Shown here: in pieces, positions 32,900 to 41,205 of the stretch | Layout: every line of letters starts with the position of its first letter | How positions within the stretch are numbered: the stretch's first letter is position 1 | Source: Nocardiopsis flavescens | GTDB taxonomy: Bacteria; Actinomycetota; Actinomycetes; Streptosporangiales; Streptosporangiaceae | Assembly: GCF_900141985.1 (NCBI RefSeq) | Contig: NZ_FQZK01000002.1 | Span: 1-64,000 of the forward strand | Direction: 5' to 3' | Length of the DNA: 64,000 bases | The notes under the pieces: generated by a model | The model's database searches: none | Told to the model about the DNA's origin: nothing | The model's input: only the letters and a program-made list of their open reading frames with translations | Position numbers and translations under genes: made by a program

Positions 32900-33299
32900 G
32901 GGGGGTCCTTCGCTGCTCCGGCCCGGGCCGCGGGGGCGGCGCCGGGGAGTCCTGTATCGGCCCGATAACCGTATGTTCATCCGTTTCGAGAGGGACACCC
33001 ACGAAAGTCAGGTAGGGCGGCTTTGGCGCGATCCGGCCATATAAGTGAACGGAGCTATGTGGCGGTATGTACTTTTAGTGACATTTGCCATGCCGATCGC
33101 GTCGCGCCAAGGACGCCGTTTGGTCACGAAGGTGGCGGGCGCCACATTCATCGGGTTACTTTGTCGTTCTATTAGGAAAGTTTCCTAATAGAAAGGATCG
33201 GTGCCCGCCGCCGGTCCCCGACCGCGCCCCGACCGCGCCCAGCCCCCGCCCCCGACCCCGCCCCCTCCGACCGCCCTCCTCCCCGCTCGAAGGAGACCC
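32900..33299. other. Divergent control region, hydrolase / ABC importer
   Basis: 400 bases with no supported gene. The middle (33000-33200) is unusually AT-rich for this window, as expected of promoters. It contains the long palindrome at 33167-33193. The last 100 bases before the permease gene are C-rich (CCCCGACCGCGCCC-type) and probably untranslated leader. Confidence 0.5.
33167..33193. promoter_or_regulatory. Perfect 27-bp palindromic operator
   Basis: Arms TTCTATTAGGAAA (33167-33179) and TTTCCTAATAGAA (33181-33193) around a central G. A plausible promoter TTCATC-17 bases-TATTAG puts the -10 box inside the palindrome, so a bound repressor would block the importer operon. The core TTAGGAAAGTTTCCTAA looks like a ROK- or LacI-type sugar operator, but no regulator is encoded nearby and the assignment is a guess. 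Confidence 0.65.
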
Positions 33300-34391
33300 G
33301 TGGCCACCGAAATCGCGGCATCGCCCCCGCCGCCGGACACCGGGACCGCGGCGCCGTCCCGCGACGGCGCCCCCCTCCCCCCGCACCTGCGCGTCTGGCG
33401 CCACTACGCCCTGGTCAAGGTCCGCAAGGCCCTCGTCGTCGTCTTCGTGGTTGCCAACGTGACCTTCTTCCTCGGCCGCGCCATGCCCGGCGACCCGATC
33501 GACGTCATGGCCGGACGCCTCACCCAGGGCGGGATGAGCCTGGAGGAGGCGCGGATCATCGCGGCGAACTCCCTCGCCTACGACCCCGGTGCCCCCCTGT
33601 GGCAGCAGTGGTGGGACTTCATCGTCGGCCTGGCCACCTTCGACATGGGCATGACCATCAACCGGCCCGGGTTCACCGTCGCCGACTCCATCGCCGCCTA
33701 CCTGCCCTGGACCCTGTTCAGCATCGGCGTCGGCACCGTCATCGCCGTCACCCTGGGCCTGGGCCTGGGCATGGCGATGGCCTACCGCCGCAACCGCGTC
33801 CTCGACCACGTCCTCAGCGTCGTCGCCTCGGTCCTGGGGGCGATCCCCAACTACCTCATCGCGATGCTCCTGGTCGTCGGCGGCGGGATGTACCTCAGTT
33901 GGTTCGACCCCATCGCGCTGCGCGGCACGCTCAGCCCGGGGGTCGAGGCCGGGTTCAACGCCGAGTTCCTCGGCGACGCCCTGTACCACGCCGGACTGCC
34001 GATCTTCACCTACGTGCTGGCCATCATCGGCACCTGGATGCTCATCATGAAGGCCTCCACCACCGAGGTCCTGAGCGAGGACTACGTGACCGTCGCCCGG
34101 GCCCGGGGCCTGCGCGACCGCCGCATCGCGGTCTCCTACGTGGGCCGCAACGCCATCCTGCCGCTGGTCGCGCAGATCGCCATCAGCTTCGGGACCCTCG
34201 TCGGCGGCGCGATCTTCGTCGAGCAGGTCCTGGTCTACAAGGGTGTCGGCGGCCTGCTGCTGGACGCGGTCAACTACCGCGACTACCCGCTCCTCCAGGG
34301 CCTCCTCGTCGTCCTCACCACCTGTGTGGTGGCGGCCAACCTCGTCGCCGACCTGCTCTACAGCAGGCTCGACCCGCGTATCCGGAAGTAG
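33300..34391 (+). CDS. ABC importer permease (DppB/OppB type)
   Basis: 363 residues and six membrane helices after a Pro-rich cytoplasmic N-terminus. The first helix KALVVVFVVANVTFFLGRAM, ending in MPGDPID, is the conserved start of OppB-type subunits. A long periplasmic loop follows, then the EAA-like VARARGLRDRRIAVSYVGRN. GTG 33300 follows GAAGGAGACCC at ideal spacing. First gene of the five-component importer operon (permease, permease, ATPase, ATPase, binding protein) plus a microprotein. The family carries oligopeptides or, in actinomycetes, often oligosaccharides. Confidence 0.93.
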   Translation: MATEIAASPPPPDTGTAAPSRDGAPLPPHLRVWRHYALVKVRKALVVVFVVANVTFFLGRAMPGDPIDVMAGRLTQGGMSLEEARIIAANSLAYDPGAPLWQQWWDFIVGLATFDMGMTINRPGFTVADSIAAYLPWTLFSIGVGTVIAVTLGLGLGMAMAYRRNRVLDHVLSVVASVLGAIPNYLIAMLLVVGGGMYLSWFDPIALRGTLSPGVEAGFNAEFLGDALYHAGLPIFTYVLAIIGTWMLIMKASTTEVLSEDYVTVARARGLRDRRIAVSYVGRNAILPLVAQIAISFGTLVGGAIFVEQVLVYKGVGGLLLDAVNYRDYPLLQGLLVVLTTCVVAANLVADLLYSRLDPRIRK

Positions 34392-34397
34392 GGGACC

Positions 34398-35279
34398 ATG
34401 ACAGTCAGCACCGTTTCCCCGGGGGCGACCGGGGTCTGGGGCGCCATCTGGCACGGGATCACCCGCAGCACCAGCGGGTTCATCGGCCTGTGCATCGTCG
34501 CGGGCGTCCTCCTCTTCGCCTTCGCCGGGCCACTCTTCATCGACACCCGCAACCCCACCGACGTCACCAAGATCTGGGGACCGGCCACGTCCGAGCACTG
34601 GCTCGGCACCAACCACGAGGGCAAGGACACCTTCGTCCAGCTGGTCCTGGGCGGACGCGAGCCGATCTGGGTCGGTATCGTCGCCGCGCTGATCACCGTG
34701 GCCATCGCCGTCGCCCTGGGCGGGATCGCCGGATACGCGCGGGGCCGGATCGACCACTTCCTGCTCCAGCTCACCGACATCACGATGACCATCCCGTTCA
34801 TCGTCCTGATGCTGGTGGTGGCCTCCTTCTACCGCACCGCCTCGCCGATGGTCGTCGCCTTCATCATCGGCCTGGTCACCTGGCCCTACCTCATGCGCTC
34901 CATCCGGGCCCAGGTGCTCACCCTGCGCGAGCGCGAGTTCGTCGAGGCCGCCCGGCTCCAGGACCTGGGCACCGCGCGCATCCTCTTCACCGAGGTGCTG
35001 CCCAACATGGCCGGCTACATCTTCATCAACTTCATCATCGCGATCACCAACGCGATCTACGCCGTCGTCGGCATGTACCTGCTGGGCCTGCTGCCCAGCA
35101 CCGCGGCCAACTGGGGCCTGATGATCCAGCAGGCCTGGGACAACAACGCCTTCCTGGTCCCCAGCGCGGTGCCGTTCCTGGTCGCCCCGATGACGATGAT
35201 CATGCTCTTCCAGATCGGCCTGGTCACCATGACGCGCTCCCTGGAGCAGGCCCTCAACCCACGACTCCGGGACAGGTGA
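34398..35279 (+). CDS. ABC importer permease (DppC/OppC type)
   Basis: 293 residues. It starts with one helix (GFIGLCIVAGVLLFAFAGPL), then the EHWLGTNHEGKDTFVQLVLGGR segment typical of OppC subunits (family consensus HxLGTDxxGRDxxSRxxxGxR), then five helices with the EAA loop VEAARLQDLGTARILFTEVLPN. ATG 34398 lies six bases after the first permease stop. The stop TGA is closely followed by the ATPase gene start, suggesting coupled translation. Confidence 0.93.
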   Translation: MTVSTVSPGATGVWGAIWHGITRSTSGFIGLCIVAGVLLFAFAGPLFIDTRNPTDVTKIWGPATSEHWLGTNHEGKDTFVQLVLGGREPIWVGIVAALITVAIAVALGGIAGYARGRIDHFLLQLTDITMTIPFIVLMLVVASFYRTASPMVVAFIIGLVTWPYLMRSIRAQVLTLREREFVEAARLQDLGTARILFTEVLPNMAGYIFINFIIAITNAIYAVVGMYLLGLLPSTAANWGLMIQQAWDNNAFLVPSAVPFLVAPMTMIMLFQIGLVTMTRSLEQALNPRLRDR

Positions 35280-35284
35280 GCCGC

Positions 35285-36349
35285 GTGACCGACCCCCGTA
35301 CCGAACCCTCCGCGGACCCGGGCCCCCTGCTCTCCGTCCGCGGCGTCGACATCGCCTACCGCACCGGCCGCCGCTCCCGTGTCACCGCCGTGCACGGCGT
35401 CTCCTTCGACCTCCACCCCGGCCAGTCCATGGCCCTGGTGGGGGAGTCCGGCTGCGGCAAGACCACCCTGGGCCTGGGCCTGCTGCGGCTGCTGCCGCGC
35501 AACGGCCTCGTCCCGGCCGGGGAGATCCTCTTCCGCCGCAAGGACGGGAGCACCGCCGACATCCGCTCCCTGGGCGCGGAGGAACTGCGCCGGTTCCGCT
35601 GGAGCGAGGCCGCCATGGTCTTCCAGGGCGCCATGAACGCCTTCAACCCGGTGCTGCGGATCGAGGACCACTTCCTCGACACCTTCCGCGCCCACGAGAC
35701 CGGCCGCCCCCGCCGCCGCGCCGAGATCCGCGAGGAGTCCGCCCACCTGCTGGAGATGGTCCGCCTGGACCCGGCCCGGGTCCTGGACGCCCACCCCCAC
35801 GAACTCTCCGGCGGCATGCGCCAGCGCGCCCTCATCGCCCTGGCCCTGGCGTTGGGCCCGCAGCTGCTCATCCTGGACGAGCCCACCACGGCCCTGGACC
35901 TGCTCACCCAGCGCGCCATCGTCGAGCGCCTGTCCGAACTGCGCGAGGAACTGCGCTTCTCGATGGTCTTCATCACCCACGACCTCGGCCTGGCCGCGGA
36001 ACTCGCCGACCGGGTCGGGACGATGTACGCGGGCCGCCTCATCGAGACCGGCACCACACGCGACATCTTCTACCGGCCGCGCCACCCCTACACCGCCGCG
36101 CTCATCGACTCCGTGCCGCCGGTCAGCGGCGGCCTGGTCGTCCCCGAGTCCCTGCCCGGCGGCCCGCCCGGGCTGGCCTCCCTGCCCCCGGGCTGCTCCT
36201 TCGCGCCCCGCTGCAGGCACGCCCGGCAGGTGTGCGGAGAGCGGCGCCCGGAGCTGGAGGTCCTGCACACCCGCGGCGACGGCCTCAGCCACGCCGCCGC
36301 CTGCCTGCGTTCCCGTGAACTCGCCGCCGAGGGGGCCACCCGTGATTGA
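35285..36349 (+). CDS. ABC importer ATPase (DppD/OppD type)
   Basis: 354 residues. Walker A GESGCGKTT, Q-loop VFQGAMNAFNPV, signature LSGGMRQRALIALAL, Walker B LLILDEPTTALD, H-loop THD. The C-terminal oligopeptide-transporter extension contains the Cys-rich LPPGCSFAPRCRHARQVCGE pattern that in related DppD/OppF proteins can hold an iron-sulfur cluster. GTG 35285 is selected for the AGGTGAG site 4-8 bases upstream; GTG 35276, overlapping the previous stop, is an alternative adding three residues. Confidence 0.92.
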   Translation: MTDPRTEPSADPGPLLSVRGVDIAYRTGRRSRVTAVHGVSFDLHPGQSMALVGESGCGKTTLGLGLLRLLPRNGLVPAGEILFRRKDGSTADIRSLGAEELRRFRWSEAAMVFQGAMNAFNPVLRIEDHFLDTFRAHETGRPRRRAEIREESAHLLEMVRLDPARVLDAHPHELSGGMRQRALIALALALGPQLLILDEPTTALDLLTQRAIVERLSELREELRFSMVFITHDLGLAAELADRVGTMYAGRLIETGTTRDIFYRPRHPYTAALIDSVPPVSGGLVVPESLPGGPPGLASLPPGCSFAPRCRHARQVCGERRPELEVLHTRGDGLSHAAACLRSRELAAEGATRD

Positions 36350-37379
36350 CCGCTCCGCACCCGCGCCCGCCCCGGCCCTCCCACCGGACGCCCCCGGGCC
36401 CGACCCCGCCCCCGTCCTGAGCCTGAACGGCGTGCACCAGGTGTTCCCCGGCGCGCGCGGCGACGTTCCGGCCGTGGCCGGGGTCGACCTGGAGATCCGC
36501 CCGGGCACGGCGCTGTGCCTGGTGGGGGAGTCCGGCTGCGGCAAGACCACCACCGCCCGGATGGCCGCCGGGCTGGCCGAGCCCACCTCGGGGTCGGTGC
36601 TGTTCCGCGGCCGGGACATCGCCGCCATGGACCGGAAGGAGCGCTCGGTGTTCCGGCGCGCGGTCCAGTACATCCACCAGGACCCCTACGCCTCCCTCAA
36701 CCCGGTCCGCACCGTCTACTCCACGGTCTCGGCCGGACTGCGCCGCCACCGCATGGTCGCCGACGGCCGGGAGGCGCGCCGGGTCACCGCCGGGCTCCTG
36801 GAGCGGGTCGACCTCACCCCGGCCGGGGACTTCCTCGACAAGTACCCGCACCAGATGTCCGGCGGCCAGCGCCAGCGGGTCGCCATCGCCCGGGCCCTGG
36901 CGATGAACCCCGAGGTGATCATCGCCGACGAGTCCACCTCCATGCTCGACGTCTCCATCCGGGTCAGCCTGCTCAACACCCTGGGGCGCCTGCGCGACGA
37001 GCTGGGCGTCGGCTTCCTGTTCATCACCCACGACCTGGCGGTGGCCAAGTACTTCGCCTGGGAGGGCGAGATCGCCGTCATGTACCTGGGCAAGGTCGTC
37101 GAGCACGGCCGCACGCCCCGGGTGGTCAACGACCCCGCGCACCCCTACACGCGCGCGCTCGTCTCGGCCGTCTGCGAGCCCGATCCCGACCTGGCCCGGA
37201 CCAAGGAGCGCGTCCGGCTGCGCAGCGCGGACATCCCCGACCTGACCGACCTGCCCCCCGGCTGCGACTTCCACCCGCGCTGCCCCCTCTACGCCCCGGG
37301 CGCGTGCGACACCCTGCGCCCGCCGCTGGTGCGCGGCCACGACCGGCTGCTCGCCTGCCACGTGGTCGGCCGGGGGTGA
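36342..37379 (+). CDS. ABC importer ATPase (DppF/OppF type)
   Basis: 345 residues. Walker A GESGCGKTT, Q-loop YIHQDPYASLNP, signature MSGGQRQRVAIARAL, Walker B VIIADESTSMLD, H-loop THD, and the C-terminal LPPGCDFHPRCPLYAPGAC. The Walker B Glu is retained (DES). GTG 36342 overlaps the previous gene by eight bases. The protein forms the nucleotide-binding heterodimer with the 35285 product. Confidence 0.92.
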   Translation: MIDRSAPAPAPALPPDAPGPDPAPVLSLNGVHQVFPGARGDVPAVAGVDLEIRPGTALCLVGESGCGKTTTARMAAGLAEPTSGSVLFRGRDIAAMDRKERSVFRRAVQYIHQDPYASLNPVRTVYSTVSAGLRRHRMVADGREARRVTAGLLERVDLTPAGDFLDKYPHQMSGGQRQRVAIARALAMNPEVIIADESTSMLDVSIRVSLLNTLGRLRDELGVGFLFITHDLAVAKYFAWEGEIAVMYLGKVVEHGRTPRVVNDPAHPYTRALVSAVCEPDPDLARTKERVRLRSADIPDLTDLPPGCDFHPRCPLYAPGACDTLRPPLVRGHDRLLACHVVGRG

Positions 37380-37383
37380 GCGG

Positions 37384-37572
37384 ATGCTCCTCATCGGCCG
37401 CTTCGGGCTCCTCACCGGGGCCTTCCTCGCCCTGACCGCCGGCCTCACCGCCCTGCTGAACCCCCCCGGCACAGCCGAGTTCGTGATCAGCGCCGTCACC
37501 GTCGTGATCGGCCTGGCCGTGCTCTCCCTCGGACTGCTCGCCGTCCTCATCGAAAGGAAGCACCGGGAATGA
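37384..37572 (+). CDS. Two-helix membrane microprotein inside the ABC operon
   Basis: 62 residues: helix 1 (about 5-26, RFGLLTGAFLALTAGLTALL), a short loop NPPGTAEF, helix 2 (about 34-56, ISAVTVVIGLAVLSLGLLAV), and a charged end IERKHRE. It starts 4 bases after the ATPase stop and its TGA overlaps the ATG of the binding-protein gene (ATGA), so it is translated as part of the operon. Not a standard importer component. A small accessory subunit of the permease or a helper for the lipoprotein receptor is possible; no homologue is recognised. Confidence 0.75.
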   Translation: MLLIGRFGLLTGAFLALTAGLTALLNPPGTAEFVISAVTVVIGLAVLSLGLLAVLIERKHRE

Positions 37573-39377
37573 CCACCACCCCCCGCACCCCCCTCCTCCG
37601 CGACCTGGACCGCAGGCGCCTGCTCAAGGCCGTCGGCTTCGGCGCGGTCGGCGTCGCGGGCGCCAACGTCCTGGCGGCCTGCGCCGGCGGCGACAACGCC
37701 GCCGACGCCGACGCCGGCCGCTTCACCGGCGTCTACGACTTCGACATCGACGCCCAGACCCGCAACGTGGCCGTGGAGGACGGCGCGCTGCTCATGAACT
37801 CCGTGTACGCGGACCTGTTCCTGCCCTCGGGAGCGTTCTACAACTGGGAGACCCACGAGTGGGACTACCTGCTCGTGGAGAACGCGGCCTGGGAGGGCGA
37901 CGACCTCATCGTCAGCCTGCGCCCCGGCCTGAAGTGGAGCGACGGTACCGGCCTCGACGCCGACGACCTGCTCCAGAACTTCGCCATCCGGGTCCTGGAG
38001 GCGCCGTCCTGGTCCATCGGGTTCCCGCAGATCACCGAACTGGAGAAAGTGGACGGCCTCGGAGTCCGGGCCCGCTTCGACAACCCCTTCCCCGGCATCG
38101 AGCTCCAGGTCGTCAAGCACCGCATCTTCTCCAAGTCCACCTACGGCGACTTCGGCGAGCGCGCCGTCGCGATGGTCGCCGACGGGATCCGCCAGGGCGA
38201 CGAGGGACACACGGAGTTCAACTCCGAGTTCATCGCCTTCAACCCCGACGAGATCGTCTGCAGCGGCCCGTACAGGTTCGACCCCGCCCAGATCGCCGAC
38301 GCGCGCATCACCCTGGTCCGCAACGAGGAGGGGTACCAGGGCACCGAGGTCGGCTTCGACGAGGTCGTCATCCACAAGGGGGACAACCGGCAGGCCTCCC
38401 TGCTCATCCAGCAGGGCGAGATCGACTACTCCACACTGGCCACCTCGGCCGCCGACCAGCAGGCGTTCGAGGGCGTGGAGGGCCTGCGCTCGGTCGAGCA
38501 CCCCGGCTACGACGGCTGCGGCCTGATGTTCAACTACCAGAGGAAGCCGGAGCTGAAGGACGTGCGCGTCCGCAAGGCGCTGGCCCACCTGCTGGACGGC
38601 GACCAGATCGGCCGGGTCGCGCGCGGCGAGGCCTACAGCGGCGTCGAGTACTACGCGGGCCTGGTGGACCTCCAGGCCGAACAGGTCTTCACCGCCCAGG
38701 AGCTGGCGGAGTTCGAGACCTACGACCTGGACCACGACCGGGCGGCCGAGCTGCTGGAGGAGGCCGGGTGGACCAAGCAGGACGGCACCTGGCGGCTGCC
38801 CGACGGCACGGAGGCGGGTTTCGAGGTCATCGGCGTCGTCGGCTGGGGCGACTTCGAGCTCACCGCCACCCAGGTCGAGGAGGCCTGGAACGACTTCGGC
38901 ATCAGGACCACGGCCTCCAACGTCCCCGCGGACAACCCGTGGGGCATCTGGTCGGCAGGCGACTTCGAGGTCGCCGTCCGCCACTGGGGCAACCCCGAGA
39001 TCCCGTCCTACTGGGGCGCCTTCCAGATGAACTTCCTGGTGGAGAACGCGCGCACCGGCGAGACCCCGGGACAGGCCTTCGACCTGGTGGTCGACAGCCC
39101 CAGCCAGGGCGAGGTGGACCTGGAGGCGCTGGTGGAGGTCGCCAAGACCGCGCCCACCGAGGAGGAGCAGACCGAGGCGCTCAAGACGATGGCGATCGTC
39201 TTCAACGAGCTGCTGCCGCGCATCCCGATCTGGACATACAAATACCTCGCCCCCGCGCTGGAGGGCGTCCGGGTGGCCGGGTTCGACGACGACCACCCGG
39301 CGGCGCAGAACCAGATCTACATGGACAACCACGTCATGCTGTCCCTCATCCAGGGTGACCTGAGGCCGGTGGAGTAG
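37569..39377 (+). CDS. Oligopeptide/oligosaccharide-binding lipoprotein (SBP_bac_5 type)
   Basis: 602 residues. The N-terminus carries DRRRLLKAVGFGAVGVAGAN ending in LAAC, a twin-arginine-like signal with lipobox, so the receptor is probably exported folded by Tat and lipid-anchored. The body has the cluster C binding-protein pattern: LRPGLKWSDGTGLDADDLLQ, SGPYRFDP, LKDVRVRKALAHLLDGDQIG and a C-terminal EEEQTEALKTMAIVFNELLP, IPIWTYKYLAP. Last gene of the operon, coupled to the microprotein, and followed by a terminator. Ligand uncertain: peptide or oligosaccharide. Confidence 0.92.
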   Translation: MTTTPRTPLLRDLDRRRLLKAVGFGAVGVAGANVLAACAGGDNAADADAGRFTGVYDFDIDAQTRNVAVEDGALLMNSVYADLFLPSGAFYNWETHEWDYLLVENAAWEGDDLIVSLRPGLKWSDGTGLDADDLLQNFAIRVLEAPSWSIGFPQITELEKVDGLGVRARFDNPFPGIELQVVKHRIFSKSTYGDFGERAVAMVADGIRQGDEGHTEFNSEFIAFNPDEIVCSGPYRFDPAQIADARITLVRNEEGYQGTEVGFDEVVIHKGDNRQASLLIQQGEIDYSTLATSAADQQAFEGVEGLRSVEHPGYDGCGLMFNYQRKPELKDVRVRKALAHLLDGDQIGRVARGEAYSGVEYYAGLVDLQAEQVFTAQELAEFETYDLDHDRAAELLEEAGWTKQDGTWRLPDGTEAGFEVIGVVGWGDFELTATQVEEAWNDFGIRTTASNVPADNPWGIWSAGDFEVAVRHWGNPEIPSYWGAFQMNFLVENARTGETPGQAFDLVVDSPSQGEVDLEALVEVAKTAPTEEEQTEALKTMAIVFNELLPRIPIWTYKYLAPALEGVRVAGFDDDHPAAQNQIYMDNHVMLSLIQGDLRPVE

Positions 39378-39414
39378 CGGGGTCGCCGGAGGCGGGAGTG
39401 GCCTCCGGGGCACC

Positions 39415-39447
39415 CGGGGCGGACCCCTCACCGGGTCCGCCCCGTTT
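39415..39447 (+). terminator. Intrinsic terminator of the ABC importer operon
   Basis: CGGGGCGGACCC (39415-39426) pairs with GGGTCCGCCCCG (39433-39444) around a 6-base loop, followed by TTT. Confidence 0.85.
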
Positions 39448-39624
39448 CGGTTCACACGGAACACCGGGACCAAAGTCCCGACGTTGGTCACGAAAGGGGC
39501 CTGGAGCCCGAAGGCGCGTATTTCGGGGATACTCTCGGTGGGCGCCGAGGGCTCGCCGCCCCGCGCCGGCGCCGCCGCTCCGGTTCCGCATCCCTGGTCC
39601 CGAATGTGGAAGGCCTCCCCCGCC

Positions 39625-40860
39625 ATGCCCAGAGAGCTCAAGGACCTCTACGACCTCGGCGAGCTCCCGCCGCAGGGGCACGTGCCGGCCCGCATGCACG
39701 CCATGGCCATCCGCCCCGAGCGCTACGGGGAGCCCCGCGGGGCCTTCGCCCGCGAGATCGTCCCGGTGCCCCGCGTCGGACCCGGCCGCGTCCTCGTCTA
39801 CACGATGACCGCGGGCATCAACTACAACAACGTGTGGGCCTCGCTGGGCAGGCCGGCCGACGTCGTCGCCCTGCGCCGCAAGGCCGGGGAGGCCGAGGAC
39901 TACCACGTCGGCGGCTCCGACGGCGCCGGCATCGTCTGGGCGGTGGGACCGGGGGTGCGCGGGGTGGAGGTGGGAGACCACGTCATCCTCTCCCCGGGGG
40001 ACTGGGACGAGCGCGCGGACGACATCCGCACCGGCCGGGACCCGGCCGCCTCGCAGAGCATGCGGGCCTGGGGCTACGAGTCCAACCACGGTTCCTTCGG
40101 CCAGTTCTGCCTGGTGCGGGACGTGCAGTGCCACCCCAAGCCGCCGGACATGTCCTGGGAGGTCGCCGGGGGCTTCCTGGCGACCGCGGCCACGGCCCAC
40201 CGCCAGCTTTTCGGCTGGCACCCCCACACCGTCCGCCCCGGAGACCCGGTCCTCGTCTGGGGCGGGGCGGGGGGCCTGGGCGCCTTCGCGGTCCAACTGG
40301 TCCGCAACGCCGGCGGCCGTGCCGTGGCGGTGGTCTCCAGCGAGGAGAGGGCGCGGGTGTGCCGCGAACTGGGGGCCGCCGGAGTGATCCTGCGCACGGA
40401 TTTCGACCACTGGGGGAGGATGCCGGACGAGGAGGACCCGGTGGCCCACGCCTCCTGGCTCTCCGGGGTGCGCGCCTTCGGGCGCCGTTTCTGGGAGGTC
40501 CTGGGGGAGCGGCGCAACCCCCGGATCGTCTTCGAGCACAGCGGCGCCGACACCCTGCCCACCTCCCTCTACCTCTGCGACAACGAGGGGATGGTCGTGA
40601 CCTGCGGCGCGACCTCGGGGTACCGCTCCGAGATCGACCTGCGCTTCCTGTGGATGCGCCTCAAGAGGCTCCAGGGGTCCCACTTCGCCTCGACCGCGGA
40701 CTGCCGCGCCGTGATCGGCCTGGTACAGGGCGGACTGCTGGACCCGTGCGTGACCTCGGTGGTGGGGTTCGACAGGATAGGGGAGGCCCATCAGGAGGTG
40801 TATGAGAATGTTCAGCCCTGGGGGAACCGTGTGGCTCTCGTCAATGCCGCGGGTACGTGA
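39625..40860 (+). CDS. Crotonyl-CoA carboxylase/reductase family enzyme
   Basis: 411 residues, zinc-independent medium-chain reductase fold. Family enzymes reductively carboxylate 2-enoyl-CoA (crotonyl-CoA to ethylmalonyl-CoA, or longer homologues) with NADPH and CO2. Visible hallmarks: INYNNVW (CO2-pocket Asn), RAWGYESNHGSFGQFC (the FE/YE pair), NADPH loop VWGGAGGLGAFAVQL, FEHSGADTLP and LQGSHFAS (CO2-pocket His). The details (RTDFDHWGRMP, VRAFGRRFW, WGYE) resemble the Rhodobacter-type enzyme of the ethylmalonyl-CoA pathway more than the streptomycete type with WGFETN. ATG 39625 follows GGAAGG; ATG 39604 is an alternative. It is the nearest possible extender-unit gene to the PKS, about 6 kb away. 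Confidence 0.88.
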   Translation: MPRELKDLYDLGELPPQGHVPARMHAMAIRPERYGEPRGAFAREIVPVPRVGPGRVLVYTMTAGINYNNVWASLGRPADVVALRRKAGEAEDYHVGGSDGAGIVWAVGPGVRGVEVGDHVILSPGDWDERADDIRTGRDPAASQSMRAWGYESNHGSFGQFCLVRDVQCHPKPPDMSWEVAGGFLATAATAHRQLFGWHPHTVRPGDPVLVWGGAGGLGAFAVQLVRNAGGRAVAVVSSEERARVCRELGAAGVILRTDFDHWGRMPDEEDPVAHASWLSGVRAFGRRFWEVLGERRNPRIVFEHSGADTLPTSLYLCDNEGMVVTCGATSGYRSEIDLRFLWMRLKRLQGSHFASTADCRAVIGLVQGGLLDPCVTSVVGFDRIGEAHQEVYENVQPWGNRVALVNAAGT

Positions 40861-41205
40861 ACCCGGGCCCTGCGGGGCCTGTGTTTCGTGGGGACACTGG
40901 CCGGAAAGCGACTATGGTCCCAAGGTGGGCAAATCACAATAAATCCAAGCAACTTTTCGTTTCCCGAGGACGGTCCGATCCCTGGTCGGCGCTGGTCATA
41001 GGGGGCGTTCGGGATCCTTTTTCGGTGCTTCTCTGATTCTTCTGCCAACCGGGTCCACCTTTGTTAGTCTGGCGAACCGAACGACGATTACCGGTGGAAG
41101 TGCAGGAATTGTGCGGGCCGTGGGTGCTTGTCTCCGGAATGGGGCGCCATCCCCGCCCCGCCCGTGCGGGGCCGGACCGCCCACCCGAGGCGAGGAGACG
41201 ACACA
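40861..41205. promoter_or_regulatory. Upstream region of the conservon-like operon
   Basis: 345 bases, no supported gene. AT-rich around 40930-40965. A plausible promoter TTCTGC-19 bases-TAGTCT lies about 41038-41069. GAGGAGACGACACA at 41190-41205 provides a strong ribosome site for the GTG at 41206. Confidence 0.45.
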
